Positions 41,356 through 48,350 of a stretch of DNA of 48,350 nt are shown piece by piece. The first letter of the stretch is position 1. Every line of letters starts with the position of its first letter. Position numbers and translations under genes: made by a program. The DNA lies in the NCBI GenBank assembly GCA_030651035.1, contig JAUSCK010000170.1:1-48350 (forward strand). Reading direction: 5' to 3'. Below the pieces are notes generated by a model. That model worked only from the letters and a program-made list of their open reading frames with translations. It had not been told where the DNA came from and did not search any database. The stretch comes from Elusimicrobiota bacterium. Lineage in GTDB: Bacteria; Elusimicrobiota; Elusimicrobia; Elusimicrobiales; UBA9959.

Positions 41356-43926
41356 TCACGGCAGGCGGAAATGCGCGGAAATGGTGAAAGCCCGGTTTGC
41401 CGGGAAAAAACGGGAATAGACCAGCATGGTTTCGCCGCCGGCGGCCTCCCGCCTGTCCGGCTCGGGTGAAAGGGAAAGCAGCTCCGCGCCCTGTGGCAGG
41501 GCGAGCACTACGCAGCGGCTCACCGTAGTCTCCGGCATTTCCTCCAGCCGGAATTCCACCGTGCCGTCCTCAAGCCTCTTCCACAGCTTCTCCATGTCCG
41601 GCTCCGCGGCCGCAGCGTAAACGCTGTTAAGCGCCGGCATGGAGCTGAAGTGGATGGTTGCAAGGTAGGTGCCGTAATACCGGGAGACCGTTTTCTGCAG
41701 TTCCGTTTTAAGGATATTGCCCCCGGAGTCGCTGAAAGAGGACAGCGGCGGCGCCTGCAGGTATGTCCTCATCCTCATGCTGCCGGCCGCCAGTTCGGCG
41801 TTGTATGCCAGCCAGATGGCCAGCCCGCGCGCGGCGCCGTTCTCGAACCGGTACAGCGAAACGGAAGGATTATCCACGTTATTGTAGGGGACCGTTATAT
41901 GCCGCAACAGGGCGGTTTTGCCTTCTGCAAGGGCAAAGTCCGCGGCGGCGCGGCTGAAACCCTCGAAAGCGTCGGCCGGGAATTTTACGGACCGCACTAT
42001 CCCGAGGACCTCTTCGTTGGTCTTTATATCGAGCTCCGGTGAAAGGTTCCTGGCTATCTTAAGGTTCTTCTGCGCCTGCTCCTCGTTCCCCATCAGTTTA
42101 CAGAGCCGGTATAATTTGGTGTAAGCGTGCGGCTTAAGCTCCTCCGTGGGGGTGAGGCCTATGAATTTCCTCAGATCGCCGCAGGCCGCCTGCAGTTCAT
42201 TTTTGCGGAGATGCATTTCCCCCTTGAAATAGACCAGCAGGTCGTCCGAGGGCGCCAGCTCGAGGGCCGCCGGGAACTGCCGCTCCGCTTCGTCCAGGAG
42301 CCCGGCGTCCAGCAGCGTCCCCAGCAGGGCGATGCGCGGCGTGATCGCTTCGGGATAGGCGGCCACCGCGGCCAGCGCCTGCTCCAGCTGTCTCTCCGGG
42401 CTTTCCGGGGGACGGAAGCGCGGCGCGAATACTGCCTCGAAAAAACCAGAGTCCGGGACCAACTTTTTCAGCCTTTCGCAATATTCGCCGGCTGTCTTGA
42501 AATTCTGCCTCCCGGCCTCCTTCAGGCCGCACAGCGACAGCGCGTCCTTGTCGCCGGGCTTCAGCCTGAGGTACCGCTCTCCGGTCTTCAGCCAGCTCCC
42601 GCTCCGGTCGAAGTATTCCAGTAAAAAGGTTATCCTGAGCTTAAGGGCCTCATCGGAGCAGGTCTGCGCCATGCGCCGCAGGTTGGGCAGATATTTCCTG
42701 AAAATGGTCTCCCCACCCAGGTTGCCGGAAACTATGGCCAGCATCGAATAGGCGTCCGCGCAGTAGGGATCCAGCACCAGCGCCTCCGTAATAAGGCCCA
42801 GTGTTTCGGTCAGGTTCCATTCCGCGTAGTATGTCCGCGCCGCTTTTTCCGCCAGGCGCAGGGCTTCTTTCCTGTCGGCTTCCCCCGCCCGGGCCGGGGC
42901 GGGCTCGTCCGGGGGAGGCGTATGCGCCTGCTTCCCGGCGCCCAGCATCCCGCGCACGCCGTCGAAGAATTGCGTCTTGAGCCCTTTGTGCCGGGCGCCC
43001 ATGCGGGCGGCGTCGGCCAGCTCCAGAGCGCTCTGCGGCCTGCCGGCGGGGTCCTTCGAAAGGCATTTCAGCACCAGCTCGTTTATGGCCGGGGAAATAC
43101 GCGGGTTGAGCCTGACCGGAGGGACCGGCGCGTCCTGCGTGACGGCCTTTATAAGCGCGGCGGAGTTATCGGCGTCGAACGGGTGTTTCAGCGTGAGCAG
43201 CTCGTAGAACACCACGCCCAGCCCGTAAATATCGGACAGCTGCGTGGGCTCCAGGCCCGAGAAATGTTCCGGGGAAATATATTTGAGCGTGCCGAAGATC
43301 TGCTGGTCGCCGGTCAGTTCCATCGAACCTTTCATTTTTGCCAGGCCGAAGTCGGCCAGCTTGGCGTGGCCTTTTTCAGCCACCAGGATATTGCCCGGCT
43401 TTATGTCGCGGTGCAGGATGCCCAGCGAATGAGCCTCGTAAAGGGCGTCGGCCACGTTGGCTATAAGGGTGGCGGCGTGGCTCTCGTAATCCTCGTCGTT
43501 AAGCGGCAGGGAGGACAGGCTTTTCAGGAAATACGGCCAGTCCGCCTCCTGCGGTAAAGGTTCCGGCAGATAGCCGTATTCCTTCAGCTCCGCCAGGTCT
43601 TTGGCGTCGCGTATTATCCGCGCGCGCTCAAGAAAGGCGGACAGCGGGCTGCCGCTCACGAATTCCATGATGAAGAACGGAAGCCCCTCGAATTCCCCGT
43701 AGCTGTAGACCTTGATTATGCCGGGGTGGCTGCAGCGGGCGATGGCGGCGGCTTCGCGGATGAAGCGCTTCTTGTTCACCTCGGTGGCCTGCTCCGGGAG
43801 TATCAGCTTCACGGCCGCGCGTCGCTCAAGGTTGGGGTCAAAAGCCTCATAAACCACGCCCATGCCGCCCCGTCCCAGCTCGGAGATTATTTTATGTCCG
43901 TTTATTAAAGTTCCAGGTTTAAGCAT
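41356..43926 (-). CDS. Ser/Thr protein kinase with TPR region
   Basis: 856 aa. Kinase domain 1-310: glycine loop [10 protein letters not shown], Lys40 (AAVKLI), Glu58, HRDIKPGN (172-179), DFG (192-194), SPE (218-220). An insert of about 45 residues lies before the catalytic loop (100-150). Then a linker, TPR-like helices (about 355-660) and a C-terminal domain of unknown type with an aspartate-poor beta-rich pattern. No membrane segment, unlike PASTA kinases. It follows psuG by 8 bp. All catalytic residues are present, so it is probably active. Targets unknown. Confidence 0.92.
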   Translation of the reverse strand: MLKPGTLINGHKIISELGRGGMGVVYEAFDPNLERRAAVKLILPEQATEVNKKRFIREAAAIARCSHPGIIKVYSYGEFEGLPFFIMEFVSGSPLSAFLERARIIRDAKDLAELKEYGYLPEPLPQEADWPYFLKSLSSLPLNDEDYESHAATLIANVADALYEAHSLGILHRDIKPGNILVAEKGHAKLADFGLAKMKGSMELTGDQQIFGTLKYISPEHFSGLEPTQLSDIYGLGVVFYELLTLKHPFDADNSAALIKAVTQDAPVPPVRLNPRISPAINELVLKCLSKDPAGRPQSALELADAARMGARHKGLKTQFFDGVRGMLGAGKQAHTPPPDEPAPARAGEADRKEALRLAEKAARTYYAEWNLTETLGLITEALVLDPYCADAYSMLAIVSGNLGGETIFRKYLPNLRRMAQTCSDEALKLRITFLLEYFDRSGSWLKTGERYLRLKPGDKDALSLCGLKEAGRQNFKTAGEYCERLKKLVPDSGFFEAVFAPRFRPPESPERQLEQALAAVAAYPEAITPRIALLGTLLDAGLLDEAERQFPAALELAPSDDLLVYFKGEMHLRKNELQAACGDLRKFIGLTPTEELKPHAYTKLYRLCKLMGNEEQAQKNLKIARNLSPELDIKTNEEVLGIVRSVKFPADAFEGFSRAAADFALAEGKTALLRHITVPYNNVDNPSVSLYRFENGAARGLAIWLAYNAELAAGSMRMRTYLQAPPLSSFSDSGGNILKTELQKTVSRYYGTYLATIHFSSMPALNSVYAAAAEPDMEKLWKRLEDGTVEFRLEEMPETTVSRCVVLALPQGAELLSLSPEPDRREAAGGETMLVYSRFFPANRAFTISAHFRLP

Positions 43927-43934
43927 TTTCTTGG

Positions 43935-44852
43935 TTACAGCTTCAGGCTGCAGGCGATCTCGGCCGCGAGGAAGGCGTTGTTCTTTACCAGGGCGATGTT
44001 CGTCGCCAGCGACTTTCCGCAGGTAACCCGCGTTATCGCTTCAAGAAGATACGGCGTTATCCGTTTGCCGGTGATGCCGGACTTGCCGGCCTCGTCGAGC
44101 GCGAGCGAGATCGCCATTTCTATCGTTGCCGGATCGGCCTCGAATTCGGCCGGCACCGGATTCGCGACCACCACCCCCCCCGAAAGCCCGAGGTCCCACT
44201 TGGCCCGCAGGGCCCGGGCTATCTCGGCGGGGGTGTCCAACCGGCATTCGGCTTTGAGCCCGGACGACCTGGTATAAAAAGCGGGGAAGTAGTCGGTGCC
44301 GTAGCAGATGACCGGCACGCCCAGCGTTTCCAGGATCTCCAGCGTCAGCCCGATATCAAGTATCGCCTTCACTCCGGCGCAGACTACGGCCACATTAGTG
44401 CGGGCGAGCTCCGAAAGGTCGGCCGAGATATCGAAGGTGCGCTGCGCGCCCCTGTGCGCCCCCCCTATTCCGCCGGTGGCAAAAACCTCTATCCCCGCAA
44501 GCTGCGCGGCTATCATCGTCCCCGCCACCGTGGTGGCGCCCGGCACCTTCTTTGCCAGCGCGGCCGGGATGTCACGGCGGGAAACCTTCACCGCGCTTTG
44601 CCCCTTTTTGCCCAGCTCGTCTATCTCCGCCGGGGAAAGACCCGCGACTATCTTCCCGTCGAGCAGGGCGATCGTAGCGGGAACTGCGCCTTGTGCGCGG
44701 ACAATATCCTCGACTTCCAGCGCCGTCTTGACGTTCTCGGGATAAGGCATGCCGTGGCTGATGATCGTCGACTCCAGCGCTACGAGCGGCCGGCCGTTCT
44801 GCTTGGCGGAGCGGACTTCCTCACCAAGGATTAAATATTTTTCAAGGTTCAT
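43935..44852 (-). CDS. psuG: Pseudouridine-5'-phosphate glycosidase
   Basis: 305 aa. Cleaves the C-C glycosidic bond of pseudouridine 5'-phosphate to uracil and ribose 5-phosphate (reversible). Typical segments: [41 protein letters not shown] (Lys/Asp site region) and [18 protein letters not shown] precedes the ATG. No pseudouridine kinase (psuK) gene is adjacent; the next gene is a protein kinase. Expression could be affected by the large hairpin at 45016-45082 in its leader. Confidence 0.95.
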   Translation of the reverse strand: MNLEKYLILGEEVRSAKQNGRPLVALESTIISHGMPYPENVKTALEVEDIVRAQGAVPATIALLDGKIVAGLSPAEIDELGKKGQSAVKVSRRDIPAALAKKVPGATTVAGTMIAAQLAGIEVFATGGIGGAHRGAQRTFDISADLSELARTNVAVVCAGVKAILDIGLTLEILETLGVPVICYGTDYFPAFYTRSSGLKAECRLDTPAEIARALRAKWDLGLSGGVVVANPVPAEFEADPATIEMAISLALDEAGKSGITGKRITPYLLEAITRVTCGKSLATNIALVKNNAFLAAEIACSLKL

Positions 44853-45015
44853 AGGTTCTCCAGCGCCCGGGGCCGGCTCTTCACGCGCTAAAAATATCCG
44901 CCGAAACGGCTTCGCTCACCGATGACTCGCCCCGGCAGGGGCCCGACATGTATCATCCCTATTATTGTTTTTTTGCGGTTGAAAATATTATGCACCGTGC
45001 GCTCCTTGGATCCCG

Positions 45016-45082
45016 GTTAGAGGCCGGAAAAGAACAGAGTCAGCCCGGCTTCCACCGGGAATCTCAGGACGGGTCCTCTAAC
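45016..45082. promoter_or_regulatory. Large imperfect hairpin upstream of psuG
   Basis: Closing stem gttagagg (45016-45023) with cctctaac (45075-45082), and an inner hairpin cccgg/ccggg around 45043-45060. About 165 bp upstream of psuG, in its leader direction. It could be a structured leader, a terminator remnant or a mobile-element end. It does not match a riboswitch I can name. Confidence 0.4.
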
Positions 45083-45126
45083 GCTATGATACCAAAAGCG
45101 GGGGCGCCTGCCGGAGGGAGGGTAGG

Positions 45127-45258
45127 AATTGAGAGCCCCTTGTACCTTAGGGATATAAATTCAGAGCCCCCTTGTACCTTAGGGATATAAATTCAGAGCC
45201 CCCTTGTACCTTAGGGATATAAATTCAGAGCCCCCTTGTACCTTAGGGATATAAATTG
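45127..45258. repeat. Tandem array of about four 31-32-bp units
   Basis: Units start at 45127, 45158, 45190 and 45222, with a partial fifth at 45254. Each reads aattcagagccccc followed by ttgtaccttagggatata; the first unit has g for c and is 1 bp shorter. On the minus strand every unit carries GGGGGCTCTGAATTTATAT, which is the 3' arm and U tract of the hairpin at 45254-45288. No spacers, so this is not a CRISPR array. Confidence 0.92.
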
Positions 45259-45288
45259 AGAGCCCCCGCGGACGGGGGCTCTTCAATT
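45254..45288 (-). terminator. Strong hairpin terminating the candidate RNA
   Basis: agagccccc (45259-45267) pairs with gggggctct (45274-45282), extended by aattg/caatt with one bulged t. On the minus strand it is followed by TTTATAT. The 3' arm and tail are then repeated in the tandem array. Confidence 0.75.
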
Positions 45289-45643
45289 GGCACACGGGCC
45301 AGGGTACTTGTGACCGCAGACTGCAACCGCATCAGGGGCGAGCCGGGAACCAAAGGCGCAAGACGCGCCGGGACCGAGGGCCGGAACACCCACCCGGGAG
45401 CAGACCGCCGAAGGCGGAACGCCGAACCAGGACCCGCAGACCGCGCCCCACCAAGGTGGGGGAGACGGACCAGGGAACACCCCGAAGAACGCGCCGGACC
45501 GACACCGCAGAGGCACCGCGCAACGCTGGCCGCGAACCGGGGGAAACCGCGTCGTGGGCCGGGGGAGGAACCCCGCGGCCGGACCGCACCACCGAGACCA
45601 TCTCGACCGCACCGCCGACGCACTTTAAAGAGAACAAGACTGC
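45254..45643 (-). ncRNA. Candidate structured non-coding RNA, about 390 nt
   Basis: Between 45333 and 45600 the top strand holds only four T (45457, 45527, 45552, 45555), so the minus-strand transcript would be nearly free of A. Many GC-rich hairpins can be seen, for example ccgcc-gaa-ggcgg (45406-45418), ccccacc-aa-ggtgggg (about 45447-45462), cgaga-cca-tctcg (45593-45605) and gggg-gaggaa-cccc. A near-consensus promoter precedes it and a hairpin with a U tract ends it. ORFs across it are open only because stop codons need T. The C/U-rich loops (GTTCC, CTCCCCC) could in principle pair with ribosome sites. No known RNA family recognised. If transcription is from the other strand, the loops would be A-rich. 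Confidence 0.5.
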
Positions 45644-45649
45644 TTACCG

Positions 45650-45678
45650 AGTATAACAGACAGCCCTTGACTTGTCAA
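45650..45678 (-). promoter_or_regulatory. Near-consensus sigma70 promoter of the candidate RNA
   Basis: Minus strand TTGACA (45678-45673), exactly 17 bp, TATACT (45655-45650). Predicted start near 45643. The -35 lies within the inverted repeat cccttgac/gtcaaggg (45664-45681), which could be an operator or a hairpin. Confidence 0.75.
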
Positions 45679-45704
45679 GGGGTAATCTTAAAAAAAGTTT
45701 TTTG

Positions 45705-45932
45705 TCAATATTTCACGTCGGGCTCGCTGAACAAGAACGGCGGGCGCGGATAAGATCCGCGCCCGCCGTTCTGGCTGCCATGGCTGGGCTGGTTGTTCCA
45801 GCCGTTCTGATTCCCGCCATTGGCAGCGTTGATAAGGGCGCCGAACGCCCCGATGATCTGACCAGGCGTTATATCGTTGGACGGCTGCTGGACGCCCGGC
45901 TTGGGCTGGTGGTTTCCCGGGCCCTGCCCTCC
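45705..45932 (-). pseudogene. 3' remnant of a Gly/Asn-rich protein gene
   Basis: The minus frame from 45932 (just after a TAG) reads QQPSNDITPGQIIGAFGAL and INAANGGNQNGWNNQPS, ending SYPRPPFLFSEPDVKY before TGA at 45705. It looks like the end of a secreted Gly/Asn-rich protein but has no ATG, GTG or TTG start. An 18-bp near-perfect inverted repeat (45734-45772) lies in the coding part. Probable relic or frameshifted gene. Confidence 0.45.
45734..45772. repeat. Perfect 17-bp GC-rich inverted repeat
   Basis: agaacggcgggcgcgga (45734-45750) and tccgcgcccgccgttct (45756-45772) with a 5-nt loop. No U tract follows. It overlaps the gene relic, encoding NGGRGSYPRPPF, so it is either a later insertion or chance coding of a structural element. 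Confidence 0.85.
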
Positions 45933-45958
45933 CTAGGCCCTTCCTGCGGTGTTAAATT

Positions 45959-45992
45959 ATAAAAGCCCCCGCCGAGGAAGCTTTTATCTATT
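45959..45992 (-). terminator. Terminator of the ADP-ribosyltransferase gene
   Basis: ataaaagc (45959-45966) pairs with gcttttat (45980-45987). The inner part (cccc/gagg) adds a few pairs. On the minus strand the hairpin is followed by AATTT. Confidence 0.55.
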
Positions 45993-46012
45993 GAATATCA
46001 TGAGAGAAAACG

Positions 46013-46858
46013 CTAGTCCTGTACGCTGAAATTCCGCCAGAAGCCGCGGACATCTCCGGGCAGAGAGTCCGCGCAGGCGCTCAGGCAGGCCTGCACCAGG
46101 TAGAGGTCGTACTTCTTTACACCGTCCTTTTTCGCCATTACCCTGAACTTCATGCCGTGCCTTAATATGACCTCGTCTTCGCCCTGGTCGACAAGGATCC
46201 CTTTTTCGCCGGGGCGATTCAGGTATAAAGCAAAAACCGCTTTGCGGGAAGCGGTAGTCTCGTTATCGCCGATCTCTATGGCGAAATACCGCGCCACTTT
46301 ATACGAGACCGAAGTCGAGACATAACCTTTGTCTATAAATTCCTCGCCTATCGCATAAGCCTTGTTGTCGCGGAATTTCAGGTCGAGGCCGCGGAAAAGC
46401 ATAAGGTCTCCGGGAAGGGCCGGCGCCCTGTCAAAAACGCGGTCGATGTTCTTTACTATTATTTTGGCGTCTTCCGGGCCCGTGCCGTACCATTCGTAGG
46501 GCGCCGGGTAGAAGCGGAGATAGCCGTTTATCTCTCCGTAAAACGAGTCTTCCTTGCTGGTATAGGATTCCAGGTCCATGACCTCGGTTTCATCAGAGCC
46601 GAAATAGTCCGGGGAGGGATAGCCCAGGCCGCCGTAAAGGAGCTTGAAGTCGTAAACCCGCGCGCCGGCCGGGGCAGGGGCGAGGGGAGGCTGGAACTGG
46701 TCCGCACTGCGGCTTTCAAAAGATCGAAGGGTTTCGGCCAGGGAGATCCCGCCGGCTGCGCCGTCAAAGGAAAGGTCAGCGGCTTTTACGGTGTTTACGA
46801 ACAGCACGGCTAGAACTGCCGCCAGGCCGCCGGTGAATAGTCGTTTGATTACTTTCAT
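46013..46858 (-). CDS. Secreted ADP-ribosyltransferase-like toxin domain protein
   Basis: 281 aa with signal peptide (cut near VKAAD, residue 27). The catalytic pattern of R-S-E ADP-ribosyltransferases is complete: DLMLFRGLDL (Arg156), GYVSTSVS (Ser181-Thr182-Ser183), and QGEDEVIL (Glu227-x-Glu229), with the leading helix GEINGYLRF. ExE enzymes modify arginine, or Asn/Gln in the QxE form. The region before residue 95 is not recognised. Two Cys pairs (ACLSAC) near the end could form a disulfide. Leaderless-type start: TATAAC ends 8 nt before the ATG. No immunity gene is obvious. Confidence 0.75.
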   Translation of the reverse strand: MKVIKRLFTGGLAAVLAVLFVNTVKAADLSFDGAAGGISLAETLRSFESRSADQFQPPLAPAPAGARVYDFKLLYGGLGYPSPDYFGSDETEVMDLESYTSKEDSFYGEINGYLRFYPAPYEWYGTGPEDAKIIVKNIDRVFDRAPALPGDLMLFRGLDLKFRDNKAYAIGEEFIDKGYVSTSVSYKVARYFAIEIGDNETTASRKAVFALYLNRPGEKGILVDQGEDEVILRHGMKFRVMAKKDGVKKYDLYLVQACLSACADSLPGDVRGFWRNFSVQD

Positions 46859-46866
46859 GTTTTACA

Positions 46867-46872
46867 GTTATA
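46867..46872 (-). promoter_or_regulatory. -10 hexamer of the ADP-ribosyltransferase gene
   Basis: TATAAC on the minus strand (46872-46867), 8 nt before the ATG at 46858, without a ribosome site in between. The -35 is weak. Suggests a leaderless message. Confidence 0.4.
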
Positions 46873-46954
46873 GCCTACCCCGTGCGCCGGATAAGCGCAG
46901 GGGCCATTGGTCCCATATAATTTTGTTTTTAGACCCACGCGGCGAAGCCGTCTG

Positions 46955-48226
46955 TCAGAATGAAACACCGGCGGTGAGCTGGACCATCAGCTTGGCGCCA
47001 GAAAAAGTATACTCGCTTTTGGCGGGGCCCAGGAAAGCGCTCGCCAGGCAGCCGGCCGAGAAGTCGCTGAGGTTCTTGTATGTCACGCCCGTGGAAAGCA
47101 CGCCGGAATGGTCGTTGAGGTTGCGCACATAGTTCAGGTTCAGCGTCATATCCGTTATTATGAACCGGCTGACGCTTGTGAACACCGCCCCGTAGTACCG
47201 GGACAGGTAGTTAGGCTCATAAAGGCCGTTGCCCAGCAGGAATTGCGCTTTTGTGCCGGCGCCCAGCAAGGCCAGCGGCCCGGAGAAGCCGTAAGCCGCC
47301 TTATCCCTGAAAGGGCTTTTTACATAGCCGGTCTGATTGTAGAAGAACTCCGTCGCCACGGTAAGCCTGTCGTTGAAGTTGCCCAGCCTGAAACCCCTGC
47401 TGAAGTTTACGGCGGCCTTGGCGACCCAGTCGTCTTTCTTCCGGTATACCCTGAGCACGCCCCCGTCGTTCCTGATGAAGCGGGTATTGTCGCGGCGCGC
47501 CGCGCTCACTTCGCCGGCTATGTCCACGTCACCCAGGCGGCTTGAAAGGTCGTAGCCGAAGACGGGCAGGCGGTTCCGCTTGGCCCAGCCCGAGAAAGCC
47601 ATCTCGGTTTTGCCGGTGAGCAGCTCGAATTTCAGCGCGCCGCCAAGGTCCCGGCCTTCCGCGGCGCTGCCGGTATCGAGGAAGCCGTAAATATTGTAGT
47701 CGGTGCCGAACGGCATATGGAATTTCACGCCGTAAGCGCCGTCCCGGTAGCCGATCTTCCGCACGAAGGGCTTCTTCTCTATGTTTATCAGGTCGGTGGG
47801 GTTCCACAGGTAACACCTGCCCCACTGGAGCACCTGCTTGCCGGTGCGGAAATAGACGCGGCGGCTTACATTGAAGTCCAGGAAGGCCTCGCGCAGCACC
47901 GAGCTGGTTTCGCGGGTTTTGGAATAATAGGCGGATTCCATGTTGGCGAAAGCCTTGACGCCGTTCTTCAGGCGCGCGTCCAGCATAAGGTTGCCCACTA
48001 TATACGAGTTGAACGGGTTGCCAGCGGAGGAACTGTAGACCACGTCCTCCAGCACGCTCACGATCTCGCCCGAAAAGCCCAGCGACTTTCTCTCTTCCGC
48101 CGCGCCGGCCGTCGAAGCGGCCTGCGTCACCACCTCGGGGACGGAGAACATCTCCAGCTCCGAAGCCGCGTCCTCCGCAGAAACGGCGGCCGGGAGCAGA
48201 ACAAAGATCAATAAAAGTTTCCTCAT
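46955..48226 (-). CDS. Outer-membrane porin-like beta-barrel protein
   Basis: 423 aa with signal peptide (MRKLLLIFVLLPAAVSAE). About 370 residues of alternating amphipathic strands, ending LTAGVSF with the terminal Phe needed for outer-membrane insertion. The segment REAFLDFNVSRRVYFRTGKQVLQWGRCYLWNPTDLIN is typical of DUF1302-like and other porins found with RND/MMPL transport clusters. Starts 1 bp after a LolA-like gene fragment in the same direction, which supports an export or envelope-lipid module. Confidence 0.82.
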   Translation of the reverse strand: MRKLLLIFVLLPAAVSAEDAASELEMFSVPEVVTQAASTAGAAEERKSLGFSGEIVSVLEDVVYSSSAGNPFNSYIVGNLMLDARLKNGVKAFANMESAYYSKTRETSSVLREAFLDFNVSRRVYFRTGKQVLQWGRCYLWNPTDLINIEKKPFVRKIGYRDGAYGVKFHMPFGTDYNIYGFLDTGSAAEGRDLGGALKFELLTGKTEMAFSGWAKRNRLPVFGYDLSSRLGDVDIAGEVSAARRDNTRFIRNDGGVLRVYRKKDDWVAKAAVNFSRGFRLGNFNDRLTVATEFFYNQTGYVKSPFRDKAAYGFSGPLALLGAGTKAQFLLGNGLYEPNYLSRYYGAVFTSVSRFIITDMTLNLNYVRNLNDHSGVLSTGVTYKNLSDFSAGCLASAFLGPAKSEYTFSGAKLMVQLTAGVSF

Positions 48227-48227
48227 A

Positions 48228-48350
48228 TTATTTGCTCAAGTTCTCAAGATACGCTTTGGTGAAGATCTTGTCGTCCAGCTTGCCGCGGACCATATTCGCT
48301 ATCTCCACTATGGTCTTGTTGCCTTTCTCGAACTCGTCGATGAACAGCTG
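48228..48350 (-). CDS. C-terminal end of a gene, possibly outer-membrane lipoprotein-sorting (LolA-like) protein
   Basis: Only the last 40 codons are in the window: DEFEKGNKTIVEIANMVRGK, then LDDKIFTKAYLENLSK and TAA. The DDKIFTKAYL ending is like that of LolA-type outer-membrane lipoprotein-sorting proteins, which often sit beside DUF1302-like porins and an RND exporter. Too short to be sure. Confidence 0.4.
   Translation of the reverse strand, partial: QLFIDEFEKGNKTIVEIANMVRGKLDDKIFTKAYLENLSK

Noticed and set aside
45016..45082. Large hairpin as a tRNA or named riboswitch
   Set aside because: It lacks a T-loop GGTTCRA, an anticodon arm and any riboswitch core motif that I could match.
45127..45258. 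Repeat array as a CRISPR
   Set aside because: Units follow one another directly without unique spacers, and no cas gene is nearby.
45243..45753. Several long ORFs on both strands (up to 165 codons) in the T-poor region
   Set aside because: They are open only because T is almost absent on one strand, so stop codons cannot occur. Their products are Arg/Pro/Gly-rich with no domain, and different frames are open at once.

Overview
The window looks like a chromosomal segment of a GC-rich, diderm (Gram-negative) uncultured bacterium. Several outer-membrane beta-barrels, a PorV/PorQ-type protein next to a protease with a FlgD-like C-terminal domain, many signal peptides and a LolA-like fragment all point to two membranes. 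The mixture would fit Elusimicrobiota or a related candidate lineage, but no rRNA or ribosomal marker is present, so the assignment is inference. Nearly all genes are on the minus strand, in short, tightly packed operons with 4-bp ATGA overlaps.

Layout. 1-5100: the end of a ComEC-like metallo-beta-lactamase, then arginine metabolism: argG-argH divergent from argR across a compact intergenic region holding two palindromic ARG boxes and two overlapping promoters, followed by a secreted agmatine/peptidyl-arginine deiminase. 5268-10899: an apparent synthase-dependent exopolysaccharide operon (AI-2E-type permease, TPR/beta-barrel exporter, cellulose-synthase-like GT2, GH26-like hydrolase) that ends in two tiny two-helix ferritin-like proteins. 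11019-13219: ECF sigma factor, putative anti-sigma factor and a membrane protein with a bactofilin-like polymer domain. 13357-18692: a lone family 5 solute-binding protein and its neighbour, then a secreted phospholipase D / permuted papain-like hydrolase pair flanked by two REP/MITE-like elements. 18848-26178: FIST-sensor/nucleotide cyclase, an AddB-like nuclease and small metabolic or unknown genes.

26186-34350 is a lower-GC accessory island: AlbA_2/COG2865 ATPase, zinc-ribbon protein, a HEPN-motif protein and a type I restriction-modification system (hsdM-hsdS-hsdR), with broken small ORFs and duplicated starts. 34401-44852 returns to GC-rich core: M6 protease/PorV-like pair, DUF4234/DUF2752 pair, a nucleic-acid maintenance operon (KTSC-like, RNase H with a C-terminal hybrid-binding-like domain, DEDDh exonuclease, uracil-DNA glycosylase, DUF4105), a Ser/Thr kinase with TPRs, and psuG.

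44853-46012 is the longest non-coding stretch and the most unusual one. A near-consensus sigma70 promoter on the minus strand (TTGACA, 17 bp, TATACT) drives into about 270 bp whose top strand is almost devoid of T, ending in a strong hairpin whose 3' arm and U-tract are then tandemly repeated about four times. I interpret this as a candidate structured RNA gene. It is followed by a gene relic, a secreted ADP-ribosyltransferase-like toxin with an intact R-S-E triad, and a porin-like / LolA-like pair running off the right edge.
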